A stretch of 64,000 nucleotides of DNA from an uncultured Pseudomonadota bacterium (GTDB taxonomy: Bacteria; Myxococcota_A; UBA796; SXON01). The stretch is from the NCBI GenBank assembly GCA_903844155.1, contig CAIMSU010000233.1:20854-84853 (forward strand), given 5' to 3'. Positions 1 to 8,365 of this stretch are shown piece by piece. Position 1 is the first letter of the stretch. Every line of letters begins with the position of its first letter. A program made the position numbers and the translations under genes. The notes below the pieces were generated by a model. The model was given only the letters and a program-made list of their open reading frames with translations, was not told where the DNA came from and did not search any database.

Positions 1-1696
1 CCGCGTGTCCCATCGGAAGCACGTAGTCGGCGAACCAGGCGCTCTCGTTCCAGGTTGGCGTGAGCGCGACGTGGCACTTGATCTTGTTTGGGTCCCGGAG
101 CGCCTCCATCCACATGAAGCCGTCGGGGTTGATCCACATCGGGTTGTAGACGCGGGTGAAGTACACGTCCACGTCACCCCTGCCCTCGTCGAGAAAATGT
201 GGGAGGAGAAAGGACATCTCGTAGAACGCCAGCGGGTATTCGTGGGGGAGATGGAGCTCGTTCCAGGCTTCGAAGGGCGGCGGGCTCTTGTAGGCTTTGG
301 GGACAAACTTGGCCCAGGTGTTGAGCGAGGTGCCGCCTTCGGTCCCAACGCTACCTGTCAGAACGTTGAGGAAGAAGAGGCAGCGGGCAACCTGCCATCC
401 ACCGCGATTGCCCATGCTCGCCGACCGCCAGACGTGCGCGGCGAGGCGGTTTCCAGCCTGCGCCACGTACTTCGCCGCCTCGGCGATGCGCTCGACCGGA
501 ACCTGTGCTTCCTTCGCTGCGAATTCGAAGGTGAAGCCGGAGTAGAGGGCCTTGAGGGCGCTCTCGAAGTCTTCAAACGTGCCCGTTTCCCCCCCTCCGT
601 CGCGCCGCAGGTGAGAGGAAGCCGCGAGGGCAGCCAGCACCGTCGCCTTCTGCGCAGCAGGCAGGTTCGATGCCTCGACGATCACGGCCCCATCGGACAG
701 AAACGTCCGCCAGTTCACCCAGCGTCGCACGAATTCCCGGTCCCACTTTCCGGTCTGGAGCAGGTGGTTTGCGATGGCGAGGAGGACGACGGACTCGCTC
801 CCCGGCCAGGTCGGGAGCCAACAGTCAGACTTCGCCGCGGTGTTGGAGAGGCGCGGGTCGAAGGTGATGATCTTCGCCCCGTTCATCTTCGCCTCGATGA
901 TGCGCTGGGCGTGCGGGTTGAAGTAGTGACCGGTCTCCAGATGGGACGAGATCAGCAACACCGTGCGCGCGTTGGCGTGGTCGGGACTTGGGCGATCCGC
1001 GCCCGACCAGAACGCGTAGCCAGCGCGGGACGCGGCCGAGCAGATGTTCGTGTGGGAGTTGTGGCCGTCGACCCCCCACGCCGTGATGATGCGGTTGGTG
1101 TAGTGGTCCTCGCCCGGACGGCCGACGTGGTACATGATCCCGGTCTTCCTGACCTTTCGGCTCTCCCGCATGCGCGCGGAGATGTCGGTGAGCGCCTCCT
1201 CCCACGTCACCCGCTTCCACTTCCCTTCCCCGCGCTCGCCCACGCGCTTGAGCGGGTAAAGGATCCGCTCGGGGTCATACGTCTGGTTGTGGGTCGCCGG
1301 GCCCTTCGCACAATTTCGGCCGCGGCTGCCGGGGTGCGCCGGGTTGCCCTCGAACTTCCGAACCTCGAACGTGGTCTTGTCGACGTAGGCGAGCAGGCCA
1401 CAGGCGCTCTCACAGTTGAAGCAGATCGTCGGGACGAGGGTGTAGCGCCGCGGCACGCGCTCTGGCCACTTGGCGCCGTCATACTCGACCCAGTCTGCCC
1501 AGTGTTCAGGGGGCGGGTAGCGGGACAGGCGGCCGTCGGGGTGCTCGACCTCGGTGAGCTTGACGGGAGGCTGATCGGCGACGGAATAGGCGGGCATTGC
1601 GACGCCTGCCACGTTGGTCGGCGCGGTGACGTTTGGGACCGGCCGTGACAGGCGGAGCATGGACCCAAGGAAGCGCTCCAGAGAATTCTCCTTCAT
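1..1696 (-). CDS. Molybdopterin oxidoreductase catalytic subunit (CISM family, PsrA/PhsA-like), 3' end outside the window
   Basis: The reverse strand is open from the ATG at 1696 to the window edge, giving 565 visible residues. A [4Fe-4S] motif of the form CxxCxxxC followed about 27 residues later by CAKG lies near residues 85-125, as in DMSO-reductase-family catalytic subunits. A later segment (SHTNICSAASRAG) offers a Cys as probable Mo ligand, which points to the polysulfide/thiosulfate reductase or formate dehydrogenase side of the family. The start codon overlaps the stop of the upstream FeS/NrfD gene (ATGA), so the two are translationally coupled and probably form one membrane complex exchanging electrons with quinone. 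I see no twin-arginine motif at the N-terminus, so export is not obvious. The substrate cannot be told from this fragment. Confidence 0.85.
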   Translation of the reverse strand, partial: MKENSLERFLGSMLRLSRPVPNVTAPTNVAGVAMPAYSVADQPPVKLTEVEHPDGRLSRYPPPEHWADWVEYDGAKWPERVPRRYTLVPTICFNCESACGLLAYVDKTTFEVRKFEGNPAHPGSRGRNCAKGPATHNQTYDPERILYPLKRVGERGEGKWKRVTWEEALTDISARMRESRKVRKTGIMYHVGRPGEDHYTNRIITAWGVDGHNSHTNICSAASRAGYAFWSGADRPSPDHANARTVLLISSHLETGHYFNPHAQRIIEAKMNGAKIITFDPRLSNTAAKSDCWLPTWPGSESVVLLAIANHLLQTGKWDREFVRRWVNWRTFLSDGAVIVEASNLPAAQKATVLAALAASSHLRRDGGGETGTFEDFESALKALYSGFTFEFAAKEAQVPVERIAEAAKYVAQAGNRLAAHVWRSASMGNRGGWQVARCLFFLNVLTGSVGTEGGTSLNTWAKFVPKAYKSPPPFEAWNELHLPHEYPLAFYEMSFLLPHFLDEGRGDVDVYFTRVYNPMWINPDGFMWMEALRDPNKIKCHVALTPTWNESAWFADYVLPMGHA

Positions 1697-3462
1697 GAGT
1701 TTGGGATCTCCTGTGGCGCCATCACGAAGGCGTGCTCGTAGCAATACAGGCCGATGGCGGCGAGGATTCCGGCGATGGCGACGGCCCACGGCGAGCCGTC
1801 GGATCCGTTGGAGGCCGCTACGGCGAGGAGGACCAGGGGAACCAGATGCCCTGTGAAGATGGCGCCGCCCCAGAACTGTTGGGCGTACTTGCCGTGAGAG
1901 ATGGCCCGCGCGGCTTTCGCGGCCGCCTCGCTGGCGTGCGCGATCCCGAATTCGCCGGCGAGAATGAGGAAGAGATCCACGACAAGCGTGACCGCGAGCA
2001 CCGCGGGCGCGACCGCGCCAAGGCCGGAACCCGGGCCGAACGTGGTCACCACGCCAACCACAGCCCCCCCCATCATCAGCGAGTGGACCAGGAGATGAGC
2101 GGGAAGAAGCGGGCTTTGCCAGAGATCCCGACCCTCGCATTGGGCAAAAAGAAACGCCGTGTAGATGGCGGCGCCGATCGCCAGGGGCACCGTAAGCACG
2201 GCCAGCCCCAATTCAACGGCCTCTCCGCCCGGCACCCGGACCTGCAGCCACGCGACCATCAGGCTCCCGAGCAGCAGCGTCGACACAACCGAGAACCCGA
2301 TCAGCAAGAACGCCCCCCTCGTCAGCCAGCTCTTCCACTGTGGACGGGTCAGGATGCGCAGGAACCGCTCCGGGCGCTCCAGATCACCGACGAGCAGAGC
2401 CGTCGTCACCAGGGTGGCAAGCACGCCGATCAAACCAACAAGGAGGAACGGAAGATCGGCGGCCTCCTTGCCAAAGCCGAGGACGGCGGCGGCGAGCATC
2501 AAAAACGCCCCCGTCCCAATCGACTTCGCCACGGTGTACGCCGGTACCTGCCAGTGCCAGGGCACCTTGTGGAACACCGTGTTGGACACCTGCGAGACCA
2601 TGTGCCCCGCCATCGTCCCCGGTTGGATCTGGATCGGACCGCCACCGGGCACTCCCTGCTCACCGGGCGTCCGGATGGCGGTGCCAGAATCCGCCGCCAT
2701 AGCCCCCCTCCGCCCGTCCGGGGCACCTCCCCCGGGAGGGGGGAGGCGACCTTCCAGTACCAGACTGGCGCTTTCATCGCCGAGATTCAGGCGAACTTCG
2801 TAGAACTTCGCGTCAGCATAGCCACCCTCGGGCGCGTGGTTGTGCCCATGCGCGTCGAGCACGTCCCCGAACATCAAGCCGTCCGGCTCGCGTTCCAGCG
2901 CGGTCGGGTGCATCGCGACGTCCGTCCCGTTGATGTAGAACAACTTGGGCGACGTGCCCTGCTCGGGCTTTCGGACCGTCGTGTCATTCCGGGCGAGCAC
3001 CCTGGCGATCTCGCTCTTCGGGTCGTCCATGTCCCCCGCGATGATCGAGTGCGTGGGGCACACGACGACGCACGCGGGCTCCAATCCGTTCTCAACGCGG
3101 TGACCGCAGAAGTGGCACTTCGCGGCCGTACCGCTGTCCGGGTCGATGTAGATGGCGTCGTAGGGACAGGCTTGCAAGCAGGCTTTACAGCCGATGCAGA
3201 CGGAGGAGTCAAACTCGACGATGCCGTCGTGGCGCTGGTACATCGCGGTGACGGGGCAGATGCGCACGCAGGGAGGGTTCGCGCAATGGTTGCAACGGGT
3301 GACCTGGAAGGCGCGTCGGGTGTCGGGAAAACGCCCCGTCTCCGTGTATTTCACCCACGTCCGGTTCACGCCGAGCGGGACCTCGTTCTCGCTCTTGCAG
3401 GCGGTCGAGCACGCGTGGCACCCGATGCAGGAGCGCGTGTCGATGACAAAACCGTAGTTCAT
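1693..3462 (-). CDS. Fused four-cluster ferredoxin / NrfD-type membrane subunit (PsrB-PsrC fusion)
   Basis: 589 residues. Residues 1-190 carry four Cys quartets (CIGCHACSTAC, CNHCANPPCVRIC, CIGCKACLQAC, and CHFC with CVVVC), the pattern of DmsB/PsrB electron-transfer subunits with four [4Fe-4S] clusters. Residues about 290-589 hold eight or so hydrophobic segments and the NrfD/PsrC motif DLERPERFLRIL. In most relatives these are two proteins; here one chain joins them through a Pro/Gly-rich linker (residues about 235-265), part of which is encoded by a palindromic repeat. It should link quinone in the membrane to the molybdenum subunit encoded immediately downstream with an ATGA overlap. kdsD ends 20 bp upstream on the same strand. 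Confidence 0.9.
   Translation of the reverse strand: MNYGFVIDTRSCIGCHACSTACKSENEVPLGVNRTWVKYTETGRFPDTRRAFQVTRCNHCANPPCVRICPVTAMYQRHDGIVEFDSSVCIGCKACLQACPYDAIYIDPDSGTAAKCHFCGHRVENGLEPACVVVCPTHSIIAGDMDDPKSEIARVLARNDTTVRKPEQGTSPKLFYINGTDVAMHPTALEREPDGLMFGDVLDAHGHNHAPEGGYADAKFYEVRLNLGDESASLVLEGRLPPPGGGAPDGRRGAMAADSGTAIRTPGEQGVPGGGPIQIQPGTMAGHMVSQVSNTVFHKVPWHWQVPAYTVAKSIGTGAFLMLAAAVLGFGKEAADLPFLLVGLIGVLATLVTTALLVGDLERPERFLRILTRPQWKSWLTRGAFLLIGFSVVSTLLLGSLMVAWLQVRVPGGEAVELGLAVLTVPLAIGAAIYTAFLFAQCEGRDLWQSPLLPAHLLVHSLMMGGAVVGVVTTFGPGSGLGAVAPAVLAVTLVVDLFLILAGEFGIAHASEAAAKAARAISHGKYAQQFWGGAIFTGHLVPLVLLAVAASNGSDGSPWAVAIAGILAAIGLYCYEHAFVMAPQEIPNS
2703..2750. repeat. C/G-rich palindromic element inside the coding region of the FeS/NrfD fusion
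   Basis: The centre (CACCTCCCCC, GGGA, GGGGGGAGG) is an almost perfect hairpin. It matches in inverted orientation the intergenic element at 56744-56790, including the flanking CCTCCG. On the coding strand both copies read as related peptides (LPPPGGGAPDGRRGA here, LPPSGGGVAQRRRGL there), so this copy sits in frame in the linker between the two fused domains. Confidence 0.6.
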
Positions 3463-3482
3463 GAGCCCGCAGCCCTTAGCAT

Positions 3483-4376
3483 CTACAGACCGAACCCGGC
3501 GCGGACGAGATCGTGGAGCCGGACGAGCCCGACGTAGCGGTCACCATCCACGACGGGGAGCACGGCGATCTGGGAGTCCCGACGCTCCATGCGTTGGAGC
3601 GCGACGCTCGCTGGCTCGTCCGCGCCAACGGTCACTGGCGATCGTGTGCAGAACGCAGAAACCGACCGTTGCAGCGCGGTAGTATCGGCGGCCACTGCCC
3701 GTCGCAGGTCGCCGTCCGTGAAGATCCCGCCGCCCTCCACCAGCACGGCGCCGAGGCCCAGCAGCGGCAGGAGGTCGAGGAGCCGGGTCTCCGGCGACAC
3801 CAGCGGTGGCGGCACCATGAACCGTCGCACCGGCAGGGCCATGGCACCGATAAAGCCGGCGGGATGCCGTACTTCCCCGCCGAGAGCCAGCGCGAGCGCG
3901 TCCCCGAGCGCGGCGGCGACGGTGAAGGCGGTGACGGGCAGACGCCCACCGGCTTCGCAGGCGACGGTGGTGTCGAGCGTGGCCCGCGCGACCGAGTCGA
4001 GCGGCGTACCCGGCCGGGCAAGCGCGACGGATGGCAACCCTGCCTCGCGGACAAAGCGGAGGATCTCGGCGGTATGTCCGCTCTGCGACACGACGATCAG
4101 GGCATCGTTCGGCCGCATCGCCCCGCCGTCGCCATGAAGCGCCTCGACCGGGTGCACAAACTGCGCCCGTCTCCCCAACGATGCCATCGTCCCCGCGATC
4201 TTCCGAGCGACAATGCCGCTTTTTCCGATTCCGGAGCACCAGATCGCGTCGGCCGGCTGGAGTACCGCAAGCGCCGGCCCCATCCGGGTTCGGTTCGCCT
4301 CGTACGCCGAGTCCAGCGCGCCCGTCGCGGCGGCGACGACGTCCTTGAGGACATCAGCGGGGTCGGTCGGGGCCAT
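3483..4376 (-). CDS. kdsD: Arabinose-5-phosphate isomerase (KpsF/GutQ family)
   Basis: 297 residues: a SIS domain (about 1-190) followed by a CBS pair (about 195-297). The family signatures GIGKSGIVARKIAGT and HPVEALHGDGGAM are present, and the Lys, Glu and later His (HPAGFIG) positions used by KdsD enzymes are kept. The enzyme interconverts ribulose 5-phosphate and arabinose 5-phosphate, the first committed step to Kdo for lipopolysaccharide. The chain is about 25-30 residues shorter than the usual ~325, mostly from a deletion after the conserved CEAGG segment, between the catalytic region and the CBS domains. The gene lies 20 bp upstream of the ferredoxin/NrfD gene on the same strand; no functional link is obvious. 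Confidence 0.9.
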   Translation of the reverse strand: MAPTDPADVLKDVVAAATGALDSAYEANRTRMGPALAVLQPADAIWCSGIGKSGIVARKIAGTMASLGRRAQFVHPVEALHGDGGAMRPNDALIVVSQSGHTAEILRFVREAGLPSVALARPGTPLDSVARATLDTTVACEAGGRLPVTAFTVAAALGDALALALGGEVRHPAGFIGAMALPVRRFMVPPPLVSPETRLLDLLPLLGLGAVLVEGGGIFTDGDLRRAVAADTTALQRSVSAFCTRSPVTVGADEPASVALQRMERRDSQIAVLPVVDGDRYVGLVRLHDLVRAGFGL

Positions 4377-4444
4377 CGCCCGCGCCTATCCGCGCGCCTC
4401 CGCGGGCGCACCTGTGCGCCACTGCAGGAACCACCCGGCGCCGG

Positions 4445-4918
4445 CTAGAATGACGGGTGATCGAACCCTTTCCGCGGGGGCGCGTCCGGCGGCGGCGCCG
4501 CGGGCCCCGGACCCATCGCCCCAACCGTGAACGCGAAGCCACCCGGCCGGCCAGTCAACCACCGAAGCACCCAGTTCTTGAAGCGCGGCGCCAGAAAACG
4601 CCGTATCGGCGGGATGAACAGGAACATCCCCGCCGCGTCCGAGAGGAACCCCGGCGTGATCAGCAGGATGGCGCCGACCAGCACGAGCGCGCCCTCGACA
4701 ACGCTGTCAGCCGGGCTCCGACCGTTCCGCAAGTCGTCGCCGATCTGCCTCAGGACCCCGACGCCAGCACGCTTTCCGAGCCACGTCCCGAGGACCCCCA
4801 TCAGGATCAGCCAGGCGACGGTCGTCCAGCCGCCGATCACCTGCCCGACCTCGATCAGGAGGTAGGTTTCGAGCGCAGGGAGCACGGTGAACGCGAGGAA
4901 GAGCGCGAGGCCGACCAT
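4445..4918 (-). CDS. fxsA: FxsA-like inner-membrane protein
   Basis: 157 residues with three or four hydrophobic segments and the FxsA core (LPALETYLLIEVG, then LITPGFLSDAAGMFLFIPP). FxsA in E. coli is a membrane protein that affects phage exclusion by F; its molecular role is unknown. The longer reading from 4966 adds an Arg/Gly-rich stretch and its ATG lies within the inverted-repeat cluster, so I take the internal ATG at 4918, which begins directly with the first membrane segment. The gene is divergent from ppsR and the shared intergenic region carries three copies of a short palindrome arm. Confidence 0.85.
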   Translation of the reverse strand: MVGLALFLAFTVLPALETYLLIEVGQVIGGWTTVAWLILMGVLGTWLGKRAGVGVLRQIGDDLRNGRSPADSVVEGALVLVGAILLITPGFLSDAAGMFLFIPPIRRFLAPRFKNWVLRWLTGRPGGFAFTVGAMGPGPAAPPPDAPPRKGFDHPSF

Positions 4919-4966
4919 ACTCCAAACATAACCACGGCCACGGCCCCGCAACCGGAACCGCCTCAT

Positions 4967-5020
4967 GCGGATCGGGCTCTCGACACGTCAATAGCCCGAT
5001 CCGCCTCATGCGGATCGGGC
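4967..5020. promoter_or_regulatory. Triple-arm inverted repeat able to form two mutually exclusive hairpins
   Basis: GCGGATCGGGCT (4967-4978) is followed by its exact inverse AGCCCGATCCGC (4993-5004) and again by GCGGATCGGGC (5010-5020). The middle arm can pair with the left arm (12 bp, 14-nt loop) or the right arm (11 bp, 5-nt loop), not both. The element ends 27 nt before the ppsR start and lies upstream of fxsA, so it could be an operator or a leader switch. Confidence 0.6.
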
Positions 5021-5047
5021 CCTCGCCGCGCTACAGGGGCGCTACCC

Positions 5048-5887
5048 ATGTCCCGCCCCATCTTCGTGATCTCCGACGGCACCGGTGAGACCGCCGACCG
5101 CGTGACCCGCGCGGCCTTGCGCCAGTTCGAGGGCACGCGTGTGGTCGTGCAGCTCTTCCCGAACGTGGTCGAGCGGGCAACGCTGGAGCGCATCCTCAAA
5201 CAAGCAGCGTTGCAACAGGCGTTTGTGGTCACCTCGCTCGTCTCCGCGGAGCAGCGGATGTTCGCGAACGAGCTGGCCAAGGCGTTCCGTATCCTCCAGG
5301 TCGATGTGCTCGGCAACGTCATCACCGGGCTGTCCGGCTGGTTGGACGCCGCACCCCAGAACCAGCCAGGGCTGATGCACCGCACGGACGAGGCGTACTT
5401 TCGGCGCATCGAAGCCGTCGAGTTCACGGTCAAGGTCGACGACGGGAAGGAGCCGCGGATGCTCAAGCAGGCCGACATCGTGCTCGTTGGCGTGTCCCGC
5501 ACCTCGAAGACGCCGCTCTCGGTCTTCCTTGCCTACAAAGGCTACAAAGTGGCGAACGTCCCCCTCGTCCTCGACCGCGACCCGCCGAAGGAGCTGTGGG
5601 AGGTGGATCAGCGGCGCGTCTTCGCCCTCACCATCGAGCCAGAGTCGTTGGAGGGGATCCGCAAGCAGCGCCTCCGCACGATGCGGGTCGGCGGAACGAC
5701 AAACTACGGGCAATTGGACTACATCCTCGCCGAGCTGGAGTACTCCGAGGACCTGTTCCGGAAAAACCGCCAGTGGCCCGTCATCAACGTGACGCAGAAG
5801 GCGCTGGAGGAGACCGCCGGCACCATCGTGAACCTGTACGTCGAACGCGGGCTTGGCGCGGCCGGCGGCGAGATCGGCCAGCTTTGA
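5048..5887 (+). CDS. ppsR: Pyruvate,phosphate dikinase / PEP synthase regulatory protein (DUF299, PPSR)
   Basis: 279 residues, the normal length of the family. It opens with FVISDGTGETAD and has the P-loop-like GVSRTSKTPLS near residue 150, both signatures of the bifunctional Ser/Thr kinase and Pi-dependent phosphorylase that switches PEP synthase or PPDK off and on. The ATG at 5048 gives the typical N-terminus; an open frame extends far upstream but has no family similarity there. No PPDK or PEP synthase gene lies in this window; pyruvate kinase is at 54972. A triple palindrome precedes the start. Confidence 0.93.
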   Translation: MSRPIFVISDGTGETADRVTRAALRQFEGTRVVVQLFPNVVERATLERILKQAALQQAFVVTSLVSAEQRMFANELAKAFRILQVDVLGNVITGLSGWLDAAPQNQPGLMHRTDEAYFRRIEAVEFTVKVDDGKEPRMLKQADIVLVGVSRTSKTPLSVFLAYKGYKVANVPLVLDRDPPKELWEVDQRRVFALTIEPESLEGIRKQRLRTMRVGGTTNYGQLDYILAELEYSEDLFRKNRQWPVINVTQKALEETAGTIVNLYVERGLGAAGGEIGQL

Positions 5888-5911
5888 TGCTCGCCCGAAC
5901 CCCCAACGCTC

Positions 5912-8314
5912 ATGCCCCTCTCCGCGATCCGCTCCCGCCTCCCTGAACCCCCGCCCGAGGGGATCGAAGCGATCCTCGGGCCGACCAACACCGGAAAAAC
6001 CCACGTCGCCCTGGAGCGCATGGTTCGGTACGAATCGGGGATGATCGGCCTGCCACTCCGGTTGTTGGCGCGCGAGGTCTACGACAGGCTCACCGCGCGG
6101 GTGGGCGAGCAGCAGGTAGCGCTCATCACCGGCGAGGAGCGTCGACACCCGCCTGGAGCCCGTTATCTGGTCTGCACCGTCGAGGCGATGCCCCTGGAAC
6201 GAAGGGTGGAATTCGTGGCGGTCGACGAGATCCAGCTCGTCGGGGACAAGGGGCGCGGCCACATCTTCACGGACCGGGTCCTGCACGCCCGGGGAACGCG
6301 GGCGACGCTGTTCCTCGGGTCCGACAGCGTCGCCACGGCGGTGCGGGCGCTTGTTCCCGACGCGCTCATCACAACGCAGGCACGGCTCTCACGCCTGACC
6401 TACGCCGGGTACTCCAAGCTGGGATCGTTGGCTCCGGGGACGGCAATCGTGGCGTTCTCCGCCGAGTCTGTCTACGCGCTCGCGGACCGCGCCCGGCGGA
6501 AGCATGGTGGCTGCGCGGTGGTCCTCGGCGCGCTGTCGCCTCGCACACGCAACGCGCAGGTGGCGATGTACCAGTCGGGCGAGGTCCCCGTGCTGGTGGC
6601 GACCGACGCGATCGGCATGGGACTGAACCTCGACATCACGCACATTGCCTTTGCGGAAGGCCACAAGTTTGACGGAGAGCGGGTTCGCGCGCTCCAGGTC
6701 GGCGAGATCGCCCAGATCGCTGGCCGCGCCGGTCGCTACCGCACGGACGGCACGTTCGGCGCAACGGAGCTCTACGAAGGCGTCCCGCAGAGCCACGTCA
6801 CGGCGATCGAAGCCTACCGGATCCCCTCGGTCAACCGGCTTTACTGGCGAGAGAGCGACCTCGACTACACGAGCCTCGCCACGCTGGAGCGCTCGCTGCT
6901 GCAGCCCCCACCCATCCAACGCGACGGACCGACGCGGTTCGAGCGCCGCGCCGATGACGACGACGAGCTTGCCTTCTTGCTCCTCGCGCGCCATCCGGAG
7001 GTCCGCGCACGGGCGACTCACCCCAACGCCGTCCGCCTGCTCTGGGACGTCTGCCGCACGCCGAATTACCGCCACAACCTGCCTGAGCAGCACGCCGAGC
7101 TGCTTCTGCGCGTGTACCTGAGGCTCGCCGAGCATGGGACGATGGCGGAGGGCTGGGTGCGCCGGTCGATGGAGACCCTGGACCGGGTGGATACCGCGGG
7201 GCCTGCTCCGGGCGAGCGCGATGACCGGCCTTCGCCCAATGGAATCGACACCCTGACCCAACGCCTGGCGTCGATCCGTACGTGGTCCTATCTGAGCCAG
7301 CGGGTCGACTGGGTCGACGGCGCGGCGGCGTTGCAGCAATTCGCGATCGAGGTCGAGAATCGCCTGTCCGACGCGCTGCACGCCGAGCTTCAGGCGCGCT
7401 TCGTGGACCGGCGTGCGACGGCGTCGACAGGTGGGCAGCCGGCGAGCGCGGACGGCGACAGCGCGCAGGTCCGCCTGGGCGGGCGCGTGGTCGGCAGCTT
7501 CGAGGGGCTGAGCTTCCGATCGTTGGATGCCACGGTGCCGCCCGGGGCCCGTCCTACCGTCGAGATCGGAGTGGCCGCGAGAGCCGCCGCCCTCCTCGCT
7601 GATCCGCACAGCGCCTTTGTCCTCGCGCCCGACCTCTGCTTGCATTGGCGGGGACAGCCCGTGGCGCGCCTGCTCGCCGGCCCGGTCGCCGCAGAGCCCA
7701 GGCTGCGCCTGTTGCCCACCGAGTGGCTGCGTCCCTCGGACCGAATGCTCGTGGAACGGCGATTGGTAGCGTTGTTGGCGGACAAGGTCGGCGAGGTGAT
7801 GGCGCCGTTGCGCACGACGCCGAGGGAGGCTGCTGGGGTGGCGTACCTGCTTGAAGCGGGGCTGGGGACGGTCCCGATCGAGCGGGTGGCGGACGCGCGG
7901 GCCGGGTTGGCTGACGTCGGGCGACGGGCGCTCGCGAAGGCAGGCGTGCGGTTCGGCGCCCGCTGGGCCTACTCGATCGCGATGACCGGCGAAGGCCGGG
8001 CCATACTCGCGGCCCTGCTCGCGGGCCTGGACGTCGTGCCCGCGCCTGGCGACGGCGACGTGGTCCGAGCGACCGGCGCATCGGCGTTCTGGCCGCTCGC
8101 TGGCATGGTGCGATGGGGCGATCACGCCGTGCGTGTCGAGCTCTACGAGGCGTGGACGGCCGAGGTGCGCGGGCTTGCGCGAGCGGGCAGCTTCCGGGTG
8201 CCGGAGGTGCTTCTGGCGCGGCTCGGCGACCCGACCGCGGCGCTGCGCGAGATCGGGATGATGCCCGTTCGATCGGTCGAACCGGCGGGTCTGTGGACCC
8301 GGCGACCACGCTGA
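5912..8314 (+). CDS. Suv3-like DEAD/DEAH-superfamily RNA helicase
   Basis: 800 residues. Walker A GPTNTGKT near residue 24 and DEIQ (residues about 90-100) replace the usual DEAD box, as in mitochondrial SUV3 and its bacterial relatives; motif VI reads QIAGRAGR. The SUV3 C-terminal helical region follows, then a long extension (about 430-800) with segments such as DTLTQRLASIRTWSYL and LSDALHAELQARFVDRR that are typical of the alphaproteobacterial homologues. The expected role is ATP-dependent RNA unwinding in turnover or ribosome-linked RNA processing. It begins 24 bp after ppsR, in the same direction, and converges on maf. Confidence 0.88.
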   Translation: MPLSAIRSRLPEPPPEGIEAILGPTNTGKTHVALERMVRYESGMIGLPLRLLAREVYDRLTARVGEQQVALITGEERRHPPGARYLVCTVEAMPLERRVEFVAVDEIQLVGDKGRGHIFTDRVLHARGTRATLFLGSDSVATAVRALVPDALITTQARLSRLTYAGYSKLGSLAPGTAIVAFSAESVYALADRARRKHGGCAVVLGALSPRTRNAQVAMYQSGEVPVLVATDAIGMGLNLDITHIAFAEGHKFDGERVRALQVGEIAQIAGRAGRYRTDGTFGATELYEGVPQSHVTAIEAYRIPSVNRLYWRESDLDYTSLATLERSLLQPPPIQRDGPTRFERRADDDDELAFLLLARHPEVRARATHPNAVRLLWDVCRTPNYRHNLPEQHAELLLRVYLRLAEHGTMAEGWVRRSMETLDRVDTAGPAPGERDDRPSPNGIDTLTQRLASIRTWSYLSQRVDWVDGAAALQQFAIEVENRLSDALHAELQARFVDRRATASTGGQPASADGDSAQVRLGGRVVGSFEGLSFRSLDATVPPGARPTVEIGVAARAAALLADPHSAFVLAPDLCLHWRGQPVARLLAGPVAAEPRLRLLPTEWLRPSDRMLVERRLVALLADKVGEVMAPLRTTPREAAGVAYLLEAGLGTVPIERVADARAGLADVGRRALAKAGVRFGARWAYSIAMTGEGRAILAALLAGLDVVPAPGDGDVVRATGASAFWPLAGMVRWGDHAVRVELYEAWTAEVRGLARAGSFRVPEVLLARLGDPTAALREIGMMPVRSVEPAGLWTRRPR

Positions 8315-8365
8315 ACGGCGCGCGCTGCCCGCGCCCGCGCCCTCAAGGGAGGGGGACCGACCGCG

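Noticed and set aside
5..1648. 547-codon plus-strand open frame at the left edge
   Set aside because: The reverse strand encodes a molybdopterin oxidoreductase with [4Fe-4S] motifs over the same bases; the plus-strand translation is Arg/Pro/Val-rich without motifs.
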